DNA of 38,388 nucleotides from Anaerolineales bacterium (lineage in GTDB: Bacteria > Chloroflexota > Anaerolineae > Anaerolineales > Villigracilaceae), in the NCBI GenBank assembly GCA_016744335.1, contig JADGEO010000033.1, positions 1 through 38,388 on the forward strand, read 5' to 3'. The notes under the pieces are model-generated. The model saw only the letters and a list, made by a program, of their open reading frames with translations, did not search any database and was not told where the DNA came from. Positions 7,913 to 15,477 of the stretch are shown here, one piece after another; the first letter of the stretch is position 1; each line of letters opens with the position of its first letter. The translations under genes were made by a program, and so were the position numbers.

Positions 7913-10900
7913 ATGACTATAGACAAAACTCCTCCTAAAAAGAAGAACTTTTGGCAGAAACTCACCTTGCCACATTCAAGCATTAAGACTTCTCCAGAAC
8001 GCCGCTTTGCTACTGTTTTAGCAACGCTATTGCTTGTTCTAGTTCCTTTATATTTTTTGCCCGAAGGAATTCGTGCAATTATAGAAAAACAAACTTTAAT
8101 AGATATTCTCTACTTTGGAAGCGGTGTTGTTATTCTAAGCGTGGCTTATCTCTTTGCACGAAGCCCATATCCACGTTGGGGTGCACGTATAACGATGCTC
8201 TACTTTACGCTGATTCCTTTTGCAGCATTAGTGACGCAAGCAGAACGTTACGCTGGAGAAAACGCAAAAAATTCGCTAATCTGGACAGTGCCAATCATGC
8301 TGATGGCGTTGGTTATGTTTCGTCCAGACCAGATTAAATATGTTGTAGCCTTTAATATCAGTATTTATTTGCTTATCCCTGCCTTGTGGGATGGCTTGGC
8401 TTATGAACATGTTTTGTCTACGTTATGGTTAGTCATTGCTACAGGCGGGTTGATGATGGTCTCTGCCTATGTACAAAATCGTTATTTAAATAATTTGGCA
8501 CGAGAAGTTGAGCAGAGCAAAATTAATGAAAGACGTTTTCGAGAAATTTTTCTTGGCTCGCCTGTAGCCCTTTGGGAAGCTGATTTCTCTGAAATTAAAA
8601 CACGTCTTGATTATTTAGCAAAAGAAAATGGTGATATTAAATCCTATATCCTTCAAAACCCAGCCAGCATGGAAGGTGCCGCCAGAACTATTCACTTTTT
8701 AGATGCAAATCTAGAGGCTGTAAAGCTCTATGAGGCTCAAAATGTTGAAACCCTGTTACAAAGCCTGCATAAGGTCGTTATTCCTCAAGCAATGCTTGCC
8801 TTGCGTGATGGCGTTATCGCACTATGGCAAGAAAAAAGCAACGCCCCTATAGAAACCATTCATAAAACACTTAAAGAAAAAGACATAAACGTAGTGATTA
8901 GGTTTTCAGTTCGAAATGGTTACGAAGATACATGGGAGTATGTCAACATCTCTATTGATGATGTGACGGAAGCAAGAGCCGCTGAAGCGAGCGTGCGTCA
9001 ACTTGCCTCCGCTGTGGAGGCATCGGGGAGCAGTATTGTTATTACCAATATGAACGGAGCCATCGAATACGCCAATCCCGCTTTTTCACAGGTGACAGGC
9101 TACACCAGAGAAGAAGCAATGGGAGAAAATCCACGTGTGCTGAAATCAGGGCAACATCCCGCTGAGTTTTACCAGGAAATGTGGGATGCTCTAGTCAAGG
9201 GTGATACTTGGAGCGGGGAGATTATTAACAAAAAGAAAAATGGCGATCTGTATTGGGAACGCGCCAGCATCTCCCCTGTTAAAAATGATACGGGAGAAGT
9301 AGTAAGCTACGTTGCCGTTAAAGATGATATTACTCAGGCAAAAGAAGCCGAGGCTGAAATTCAACGACAGAGTGAGTTTTTTCAGAACGTCATTGACGGC
9401 ATTGATAGCCCTTTTTATGTGCTTAATGTAGATGATTATTCTATTGCTTTGGCAAATGAAAAAGCACGAGCTTTGGGGGCAGCCAGAGGAAATGTATGCT
9501 ATAAACTCACCCATAAACGTGATACTCCTTGTGATAGTAAAGAACATCCTTGCCCGCTTAAGCAGGTTCTTCAACACAAAGAAGCTTTTTCTGTAGAGCA
9601 TATTCATTATCGTTCTGACGGTACACCGTATTATGTAGAGGTGCATGGCTATCCTATTTTTGATAAAAATGGGGATGTTATACAAATGATTGAGTACTCA
9701 ATTGACATCACAGAGCGCAAAAAAGCTGAAGAAGAGTTACGCAAACTTTCAAGTGCCGCTGAGCAAACTGACAGCGGAATTGTGATTACAAATATGGAGG
9801 GGATAATTGAATTTGCTAACCCTGCCGCATTGAAAATTACGGGGTATTCAGCAAAAGAATTTGTTGGTGGCACGCCTAATCTGTTGAAGTCGGGGGAGCA
9901 TGATTCTGACTTCTATCAGGAACTTTGGGGAACAATCCAAAAAGGTGAGGTTTGGCGTGGAGAGTTGATTAATCGGCGTAAAGATGGCTCTCTTTACTGG
10001 GAATCGCAAACAATTTCTCCTGTTAAAAACAATCAAGGGGAAATAACGCACTATGTTGCTGTAAAAGAAGATATAAGCAAAGTTAAAGCGGCTGAAAAAG
10101 AAATTCGTACCCTTTCTAGTGCCACAGAGCAAACTGCCAGCGGTATTGTTATTACGAATGAAAAAGGATATATAGAATTTATAAATCCCGCTTTTAGTGC
10201 AATAAGTGGCTATGAATTAGAAGATGTACTGGGTAAAACACTGGATATACAACGTTCAGATGAACACGATGAATCGTTTTATGCTCAATTAGATGCAACC
10301 TTAGCTCGTGGTGAAATTTGGAAAGGTGAAATTATCAACAAGCGTAAAAACGGCTCTCTATATTGGGAGGCACAAGTTATTTCTCCTATAACAGATGATG
10401 ATGGGAATATAATTCATCATGTTTTAGTGAAAGAGGATATAACTCGCCGTAAGGAGCTTGAGCAATCTTTGGTATTGGCACATGAAGAAGTTCTTAGAGC
10501 TAGTGATATGAAAACCCAGCTCCTTGCGAATGTAAGTCATGATATGCGCACTCCCTTAGGGGCAATTCTTGGGTACACAGAGATGTTAGATGCCGATGTT
10601 TTTGGCAAGTTAAATGATGAGCAAGCTGAAGCCACGCGCGCTATCGCCGCCAGTTCCCAGAGATTGCTTAATTTTGTTAGTGATTTGCTTAATCAGGCAC
10701 AAATCGAAACGGGAGAAATAGTCATCAATGAAAGTTTATTTGAACCACAACGGTTGCTAGATGGTCTAGGTGGTGAAATTTCTCTTGCCAAAACACAGGG
10801 ATTAATTATAAATACATTAGTTGGTGATAATTTGCCTAAGGAAATCACAGGTGATATTTACTGGTTAGGGCAAATTATTCACAACTTACTTTCAAACGCG

Positions 10901-11221
10901 ATAAAATTTACGCATCGTGGCGGGAAAATAAGTATTCGCCTGCTCAGAAGTGGTGAGCACGCATGGAAATTAGAAGTCGAGGATAATGGGAAGGGTATTC
11001 CTCAAGAGGCGAAAGCATATATTTTTGAATCTTTTAGGCAGGTAGATGGCTCAATTACTCGTGAAGCACATACTGGGTCTGGTTTGGGCTTGTCTATTGT
11101 GAATCATTTGGTAAGATTGATGCGTGGTGAAATTAGATTAGAAAGTAAACTTGGCAAGGGAAGCAAGTTTATTGTCCTTTTGCCGCTCAAAGAAAATGAC
11201 TTGGATTCAAGTGAGGAATAA
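7913..11221 (+). CDS. membrane-bound multi-PAS hybrid-less sensor histidine kinase
   Basis: The 1102-residue kinase starts with about six membrane segments (residues ~28-200) and then five PAS-type modules: ~205-350 (divergent), ~362-480, ~486-608, ~610-733 and ~733-860. Modules 2, 4 and 5 are near-copies of each other; each has a segment like SGIVITN, then NPAF/NPAA, then GEIINKRKNGSLYWE. The third module carries a Cys-rich loop (CYKLTH, TPCDSK, HPCPLK). The HisKA box NVSHDMRTPLG places the phospho-His at H876. The ATPase domain has NLLSNAIKF, EDNGKGIP and GSGLGLSIV. The signal is unknown; the PAS modules suggest redox, gas or small-molecule sensing. The receiver gene 5 bases downstream is the likely partner. 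Confidence 0.93.
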   Translation: MTIDKTPPKKKNFWQKLTLPHSSIKTSPERRFATVLATLLLVLVPLYFLPEGIRAIIEKQTLIDILYFGSGVVILSVAYLFARSPYPRWGARITMLYFTLIPFAALVTQAERYAGENAKNSLIWTVPIMLMALVMFRPDQIKYVVAFNISIYLLIPALWDGLAYEHVLSTLWLVIATGGLMMVSAYVQNRYLNNLAREVEQSKINERRFREIFLGSPVALWEADFSEIKTRLDYLAKENGDIKSYILQNPASMEGAARTIHFLDANLEAVKLYEAQNVETLLQSLHKVVIPQAMLALRDGVIALWQEKSNAPIETIHKTLKEKDINVVIRFSVRNGYEDTWEYVNISIDDVTEARAAEASVRQLASAVEASGSSIVITNMNGAIEYANPAFSQVTGYTREEAMGENPRVLKSGQHPAEFYQEMWDALVKGDTWSGEIINKKKNGDLYWERASISPVKNDTGEVVSYVAVKDDITQAKEAEAEIQRQSEFFQNVIDGIDSPFYVLNVDDYSIALANEKARALGAARGNVCYKLTHKRDTPCDSKEHPCPLKQVLQHKEAFSVEHIHYRSDGTPYYVEVHGYPIFDKNGDVIQMIEYSIDITERKKAEEELRKLSSAAEQTDSGIVITNMEGIIEFANPAALKITGYSAKEFVGGTPNLLKSGEHDSDFYQELWGTIQKGEVWRGELINRRKDGSLYWESQTISPVKNNQGEITHYVAVKEDISKVKAAEKEIRTLSSATEQTASGIVITNEKGYIEFINPAFSAISGYELEDVLGKTLDIQRSDEHDESFYAQLDATLARGEIWKGEIINKRKNGSLYWEAQVISPITDDDGNIIHHVLVKEDITRRKELEQSLVLAHEEVLRASDMKTQLLANVSHDMRTPLGAILGYTEMLDADVFGKLNDEQAEATRAIAASSQRLLNFVSDLLNQAQIETGEIVINESLFEPQRLLDGLGGEISLAKTQGLIINTLVGDNLPKEITGDIYWLGQIIHNLLSNAIKFTHRGGKISIRLLRSGEHAWKLEVEDNGKGIPQEAKAYIFESFRQVDGSITREAHTGSGLGLSIVNHLVRLMRGEIRLESKLGKGSKFIVLLPLKENDLDSSEE

Positions 11222-11226
11222 ATTGT

Positions 11227-11589
11227 ATGGAAGAAAATCCCCTAGCGTTGGTTATTGAAGACGATCCAGAACAACAGAAGATTTTTACCAAAGCCATAGA
11301 GATGGCAGGATATTCGGTTGAGACAATTGGTGATGGGCAAGAAGCCTCCGACCGTTTAAAGGAAGTTCTTCCTGTGCTAATTATTTTAGATTTACATTTA
11401 CCAAAAATTTCTGGTGATGAGTTATTGAGACAAATTCGTGCAGATGATAGGCTTGCCTCTGTTCGTGTCATGTTAGCAACCGCCGATCCGCTTCTTGCAG
11501 AAACATTACACGATTCTAGTGATTTGGTTCTTCTTAAACCGGTCAGCTTTATTCAGCTCCGTGACCTTGCCATGCGTTTGCATGCGTAA
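11227..11589 (+). CDS. single-domain response regulator (CheY-like receiver)
   Basis: This 120-residue protein is a lone receiver domain. It has the acidic pocket E11/D12/D13, phospho-acceptor D55 (ILDLHLP), switch residue T85 and K104 (LLKPVS). There is no DNA-binding or enzymatic output domain, so it must act by protein contact or as a phosphorelay step. It begins 5 bases after the kinase stop, and GAGGA in the end of the kinase gene serves as ribosome-binding site, so the two are co-transcribed and probably translationally linked. Confidence 0.93.
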   Translation: MEENPLALVIEDDPEQQKIFTKAIEMAGYSVETIGDGQEASDRLKEVLPVLIILDLHLPKISGDELLRQIRADDRLASVRVMLATADPLLAETLHDSSDLVLLKPVSFIQLRDLAMRLHA

Positions 11590-11615
11590 GTGCCAAACTT
11601 AGAAGAAGGCTAATA

Positions 11616-11652
11616 AAAAAAAACCTGTGAGGATTTTCTCACAGGGTTTTTT
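11616..11652. terminator. intrinsic terminator after the kinase/receiver operon
   Basis: A strong A-flanked stem with core CCTGTGAG/CTCACAGG (one bulged G) ends in a T-run at about 11647-11652. The convergent CNNM gene ends at 11726, so it may serve both directions. Confidence 0.75.
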
Positions 11653-11725
11653 ATTTTTAATCGCTTTGAGGTCTTCACAGTGGATGTGGGGAGATTATTC
11701 AAGTATTTGTATAAACCTCAAAAGC

Positions 11726-13042
11726 TTAATTGATTCGCTCTAGCACTAGGCGCGCAATGCGCATTCCATCCATTTCCTTCACAAGGAGACGAACCTTCTC
11801 GTGTTCAACAATATCTCCCTTTTCGGGAATACGATCGAGCTTTCCCATAACAAATCCAGCAATCGTATCGTAATTTGGATCTTTTAACATAAATCCAAAT
11901 TTTTTGTTGATCTCTTCAATCGAAACTAAGCCGCCGATTATCACCGTGCCATCGGAATGTTGCTGGATTTCTGGCTGAGTATTATCAAAGGGGTCGCTGA
12001 CTTCACCGACAATCTCCTCTAGCAAATCTTCAAGAGTAACCAACCCTGCTGTGCCGCTGAATTCATCCATTACAATGGCAATATGTCTGCGTTGAACGCG
12101 AAATTGATTTAAAACGGACTTTACGGGGACAGATTCTGGTACAAAATAGGCTTCTCGAAGTAACTCTCGTACTTTGTAATCTTTGCGCCTCGCATCATGC
12201 GCGGCACGTAGTAAATCTTTGATATGAACAATGCCGATGATGTTGTCTAAATCGTCATCATAAACGGGGAATTTAGTGTATTGTGAGTGGATTGCAATAT
12301 TGATAGCCTCTTCCAAATGAATATCTGCTTCAAAAGCAACAATTTCAGTTCGTGGAATCATCACGCGGCGCACAAGCAACTCACCAAAGTCAAAAATCGC
12401 GTGCAACATCTCTTGCTCTTCTGTCTCCATCACACCCTCCTCTGCGCTGGCCGTCACAATCATTTTTAATTCCTCTACAGAGTGGGCTAATTGATGTGCA
12501 TCTGCAGGGTTAACGCCTATCATTTTGAGTAAGGCATTTCCTGTTCCATTCAAAATCCAAATAAAGGGCTTGAAGAGCGTTTCAGTCCATAAGGTCGGGC
12601 GCGCCACCCAAAGCGATGTTGCTTCTGGATTTTGCAAAGCGATGGATTTTGGCATAAGTTCACCCACAATAACGTGTAAAAACGTGATGATGGTGAAAGC
12701 CACCCCAACAGAAATACTATGGGATGCGCCTTCTTGAAGCTTGATAGGAAGCAATTCGATTAACGGCTCTAGTAAATGAGACAGCGCAGGCTCGCCAATC
12801 CAACCTAACCCGAGGCTTGCCAGCGTTATCCCAAGCTGTGTTGCGGCAATAACCTGATCGGGATGCTCCAACGCCTTTGCCGCCCATTTTGCCGCTGAAT
12901 TCCCTTTCGCTACAAGTTCGGCAATACGCGTTCCGCGCACGCTGACCAAAGCAAATTCTGCTGCCACAAAAAAACCGTTCATCAAAACCAAAAAGATGAC
13001 AGCGACTAATCTAAGTAAATTTTCACCAATTGCAGAGTCCAT
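11726..13042 (-). CDS. CNNM/CorC-type transport protein with DUF21, CBS pair and CorC_HlyC domains
   Basis: The 438-residue protein begins with a DUF21 (CNNM) membrane domain: LVLMNGFFVAAEFALVSVR, a second hydrophobic stretch and GELMPKSIALQNPE. A CBS pair follows (about 205-325; VMIPRTEIVAFEAD, then IVHIKDLL and RRHIAIVMDEFSGTAGLVTLEDLLEEIVGEVSDPFD). A C-terminal CorC_HlyC domain ends the protein. The family is linked to Mg2+/Co2+ efflux or Mg2+ homeostasis and is historically annotated as hemolysin C; haemolytic activity is not implied. AAGGA precedes the ATG. It appears to be a stand-alone transcript between two terminator-like hairpins. Confidence 0.92.
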   Translation of the reverse strand: MDSAIGENLLRLVAVIFLVLMNGFFVAAEFALVSVRGTRIAELVAKGNSAAKWAAKALEHPDQVIAATQLGITLASLGLGWIGEPALSHLLEPLIELLPIKLQEGASHSISVGVAFTIITFLHVIVGELMPKSIALQNPEATSLWVARPTLWTETLFKPFIWILNGTGNALLKMIGVNPADAHQLAHSVEELKMIVTASAEEGVMETEEQEMLHAIFDFGELLVRRVMIPRTEIVAFEADIHLEEAINIAIHSQYTKFPVYDDDLDNIIGIVHIKDLLRAAHDARRKDYKVRELLREAYFVPESVPVKSVLNQFRVQRRHIAIVMDEFSGTAGLVTLEDLLEEIVGEVSDPFDNTQPEIQQHSDGTVIIGGLVSIEEINKKFGFMLKDPNYDTIAGFVMGKLDRIPEKGDIVEHEKVRLLVKEMDGMRIARLVLERIN

Positions 13043-13126
13043 AATCCTTGTTCCATTATTTTAAGATATGACATGCTAGATTTTAGCATTAAGAAATGGA
13101 GTGTGAATTTTACCCTAAGAATCTAA

Positions 13127-13156
13127 AAGAGACGCTATCAACCGAAAGCGTCTCTT
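13127..13156. terminator. hairpin of the GAGACGCT family between the CNNM and SCP2 genes
   Basis: A perfect 10-bp stem AAGAGACGCT (13127-13136) pairs with AGCGTCTCTT (13147-13156). The same stem recurs at 29737-29770 and 30264-30299. It lies upstream of the CNNM gene and downstream of SCP2, so it would end the fatty-acid operon reading leftwards. Confidence 0.65.
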
Positions 13157-13194
13157 CTTATTTTCAGATTTTTGATTTACTAAGCTACTGCTTC

Positions 13195-13521
13195 TTAGCT
13201 CATCTTAAACATCTGCGTCAGTTTCATCGCAAGATTCAAATCACCAGCCAGTTTTAGCTTGCCCTGCATGAAAGCCGCCATACCATCCACTTCGCCAGTG
13301 AAAATGCCTACATAGTCAGCAGCATCAGCTGTCATTGTCATGGTGGGGTTATCGTGTACAGCTTCAACGGTTTGGACTTTGTCATCCTTGATTTCGGCGT
13401 ACCAGTCGCTGGCTTCTTCGCCAGTAAAGTGGAATTGGATTACCGCGTCCAAGCCTGGAGCTTTGTCGGGGCGAAATGCGCCGGGCATTTTTTCCATGAG
13501 GGTTTTGATTGTAAGTGCCAT
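13195..13521 (-). CDS. SCP-2 sterol/lipid-carrier domain protein
   Basis: This 108-residue protein is a stand-alone SCP-2 fold, which binds fatty acyl chains or acyl-CoA in a hydrophobic tunnel. Typical features are VIQFHFTGEEASDWYAEI, the DADAADYVGIFTG-like helix and the C-terminal FMQGKLKLAGDLNLAMKL. The ATG at 13521 is preferred because AGGAG stands just upstream; a longer frame would start inside a 36-bp palindrome. It is the last gene of the fatty-acid block, so a role in carrying acyl substrates is likely but inferred. Confidence 0.85.
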   Translation of the reverse strand: MALTIKTLMEKMPGAFRPDKAPGLDAVIQFHFTGEEASDWYAEIKDDKVQTVEAVHDNPTMTMTADAADYVGIFTGEVDGMAAFMQGKLKLAGDLNLAMKLTQMFKMS

Positions 13522-13550
13522 TTTTTGTGTCTCCTGTTTATTATTATTTT

Positions 13551-13586
13551 GGTTGTAGGGGCACAGCATGCTGTGCCCCTACAACC
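13551..13586. repeat. 36-bp perfect palindrome between fadA and SCP2
   Basis: Two 18-base arms (13551-13568 and 13569-13586) are perfect complements with no loop; each contains GTAGGGGCACAGCA or its complement. Reading through it in RNA would give a very stable hairpin, so it could trim or separate fadA and SCP2 expression. Confidence 0.85.
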
Positions 13587-13596
13587 CTACAATTAA

Positions 13597-14784
13597 TTAT
13601 TGTAAATTCTCAAATATCGCCGCCGCCCCCATGCCGCCGCCGATACACATCGTGACCATACCATATTTCGAGCCACGCCGCCCCATCTCGTAAACAAGTT
13701 GGGTTGTCAGTTTAGCACCCGTGCAACCGAGCGGATGCCCTAAAGCAATCGCACCACCATTAACGTTAACACGCTCTTGGTCAATGCCAAGTTCACGCAT
13801 CACGGCTAAAGATTGGGAAGCAAAGGCTTCGTTCAATTCTATCAGGTCGACATCATCAAGTTCGAGATTTGCTAATTTTAACGCTTTTGGGATTGCCGCT
13901 GTCGGTCCCATGCCCATAATTTCGGGTGGGACGCCACCAACAGCATACGAGACGTAGCGTGCGAGGGGCTTGATGCCTAGCTCCTCAGCTTTGGTTGCCG
14001 ACATAATAATCACCGCCGCCGCCCCATCTGACATTTGGGATGAGTTCCCAGCAGTAGATGTACCATTTGTCTTGAAAGGTGTTCCCAAACGGGCTAAGCC
14101 TTCTACAGTGGAGTTGCCGCGCGGACCTTCGTCTCGGCTCACTGTAAATTTGCGGGTAGCAGGTTTACCATCCGCGCCGACTTCGACTACTTCTACGTCA
14201 ACGGGCACGATTTCTGCGTCAAACAATCCAGATTCAACAGCTTTTGCCGCTTTCTGATTTGATTTCACAGCGAAAGCATCTTGCTCTGCACGAGTGACAT
14301 TATATTTCTTTGCCACGTTTTCAGAAGTCAAACCCATATTCGTGAAGGCTTCGGGATTTGTCTCCGCTTGCTCCAGATTGGGGGCAAATTTATAGCCCGT
14401 CATCGGTACTTGGGTCATAGACTCTGCGCCGCCAGCGATGGCAACGTCAATTTGCCCAGACATAATTCCCTGTGCCGCGTGAGCAATAGATTGCACACCT
14501 GATGAGCAGAAACGGTTAATCGTTTCTGCGGGGACAGTGTAGGGCAACCCAGCATTGAGGGCGGTAAGGCGTGCCATATTCATGCCCTGCTCGCCTTCGG
14601 GGAAGGCACAGCCGAGAATTACATCGTCAATATCGGCGGGATCAAGTTCGGGGGTACGGTTGAGCAATTCTTTGATGACAATCCCTGCCATCTCATCTGC
14701 GCGAACAGTCGCCAGACTGCCGCGTTTCGCTTTTCCTATTGGGGTACGAACAGCGGACACAATCACAGCTTCTCGCATTTCCAT
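13597..14784 (-). CDS. fadA: acetyl-CoA C-acyltransferase (3-ketoacyl-CoA thiolase)
   Basis: FadA cleaves 3-ketoacyl-CoA to acetyl-CoA and a shortened acyl-CoA, the last step of beta-oxidation. Counting from the ATG at 14784 (AAGGAG upstream) the protein has 395 residues. The nucleophile is C93 (NRFCSSG), the catalytic His is H350 (GHPLGCTG) and the second Cys is C380 (MCIGGG). A longer frame up to 14916 runs through a repeat and is rejected. It follows fadN, from which it is separated by the GxxExxY gene and two repeat copies; in Bacillus the equivalent fadN and fadA are adjacent. It is one of two thiolases in the window; the other (32501-33706) looks more like an acetyl-CoA acetyltransferase. 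Confidence 0.93.
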   Translation of the reverse strand: MEMREAVIVSAVRTPIGKAKRGSLATVRADEMAGIVIKELLNRTPELDPADIDDVILGCAFPEGEQGMNMARLTALNAGLPYTVPAETINRFCSSGVQSIAHAAQGIMSGQIDVAIAGGAESMTQVPMTGYKFAPNLEQAETNPEAFTNMGLTSENVAKKYNVTRAEQDAFAVKSNQKAAKAVESGLFDAEIVPVDVEVVEVGADGKPATRKFTVSRDEGPRGNSTVEGLARLGTPFKTNGTSTAGNSSQMSDGAAAVIIMSATKAEELGIKPLARYVSYAVGGVPPEIMGMGPTAAIPKALKLANLELDDVDLIELNEAFASQSLAVMRELGIDQERVNVNGGAIALGHPLGCTGAKLTTQLVYEMGRRGSKYGMVTMCIGGGMGAAAIFENLQ

Positions 14785-14820
14785 AATTTTCTCCTTTATT
14801 CTTTTTTTTACACGCTTTTT

Positions 14821-14914
14821 GAACACGGAGTATACGGATTTTACGGAGAAAAACTTTAAAGTTATAAAAAAACAAAAAGGTTTTTTCTCCGTGTTTTCCG
14901 TGAAATCCGTGTTC
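14821..14914. repeat. GxxExxY-flanking repeat, left copy (ACACGGA family)
   Basis: A ~94-bp imperfect palindrome begins GAACACGGAG and ends ATCCGTGTTC, with an A/T-rich centre (ACTTTAAAGTTA, then an A-run). The copy at 15370-15468 has the same centre in the same orientation, so the two form a direct repeat on either side of the GxxExxY gene. Confidence 0.85.
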
Positions 14915-14924
14915 AAAATAAAAC

Positions 14925-15338
14925 TTATTTTTTAACCCACGATAATGTGCCTTTACGTTCATTATCGAAAACTCTACGCTGAAATACAGCCTTGGGTCCA
15001 AAATTGAGCAATAAACCTACTTCAAACTCAGTAGCTTTCATATAGTTCCACAATTGAGCTGAATGTTGGGCAATTATTTTTTGAACGGCTTTGAGTTCTA
15101 GCAAAATCACATCATTGATAACCAAATCAGCGATATATTCGCCAACAATTTGTCTATGAAAATAGACATTAATCCGTTTCTGTTGTTCAACGCGCAAACG
15201 AAGCTCTTGTAAAAGAATGACTAAGGCATTTTCGTAGACTTTTTCTGCAAAACCATAACCGAGTTCTGTATGAACTTGGAAGAAAGCTTTCAAGATTTTA
15301 TCGGTTATCTCAGAATGTTTTCCTTGAAATTTAGCCAC
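14925..15338 (-). CDS. GxxExxY protein (PD-(D/E)XK nuclease-fold family)
   Basis: The 137-residue protein carries the family motif G29-F-A-E32-K-V-Y35 and a nuclease-like core: D71 in YIADLVIND, then E81 and K83 in LLELKA. The start is a GTG at 15338 with AAGGA upstream. The family is widespread, often in many copies per genome, and its function is not established; the fold suggests nucleic-acid cleavage or binding. Here it breaks the fadN-fadA operon and has a related ~95-bp repeat on each side in direct orientation. The tail FDNERKGTLSWVKK runs up to the left repeat. Confidence 0.85.
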   Translation of the reverse strand: MAKFQGKHSEITDKILKAFFQVHTELGYGFAEKVYENALVILLQELRLRVEQQKRINVYFHRQIVGEYIADLVINDVILLELKAVQKIIAQHSAQLWNYMKATEFEVGLLLNFGPKAVFQRRVFDNERKGTLSWVKK

Positions 15339-15369
15339 ATCATTTTCCTTTTTTTGAACACGTTCTTTT

Positions 15370-15468
15370 GAACACGGATTTTACGGATGACACGGAGAAA
15401 ACTTTAGAGTTACGGATAGAAAAAAACCAAAAAAGCTTTTCTCCGTAAAATCTGTGTTCTCCGTGTTC
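15370..15468. repeat. GxxExxY-flanking repeat, right copy (ACACGGA family)
   Basis: A ~99-bp imperfect palindrome begins GAACACGGATTTTACGGA and ends CTCCGTGTTC, with centre ACTTTAGAGTTA. It matches the left copy over most of its length in the same orientation. An extra GAACACG stands just outside at about 15356. It lies 9 bases from the fadN stop codon. Confidence 0.85.
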
Positions 15469-15477
15469 AAAAAGTTT

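Noticed and set aside
7657..7915. An 85-codon open plus frame (LDIFYEKDPFEEKF...) before the PAS kinase
   Set aside because: It has no start codon in its first two thirds, no ribosome-binding site and no recognised motif; it ends at the kinase start by chance.
9191..9685. A 164-codon minus-strand frame inside the PAS kinase gene
   Set aside because: It is antisense to well-conserved PAS modules, with a low-quality composition and no start signal.
14785..14916. Longer N-terminus for FadA (44 extra codons)
   Set aside because: The extension is a translation of the ACACGGA repeat; a good AAGGAG site and the family N-terminus stand at 14784.
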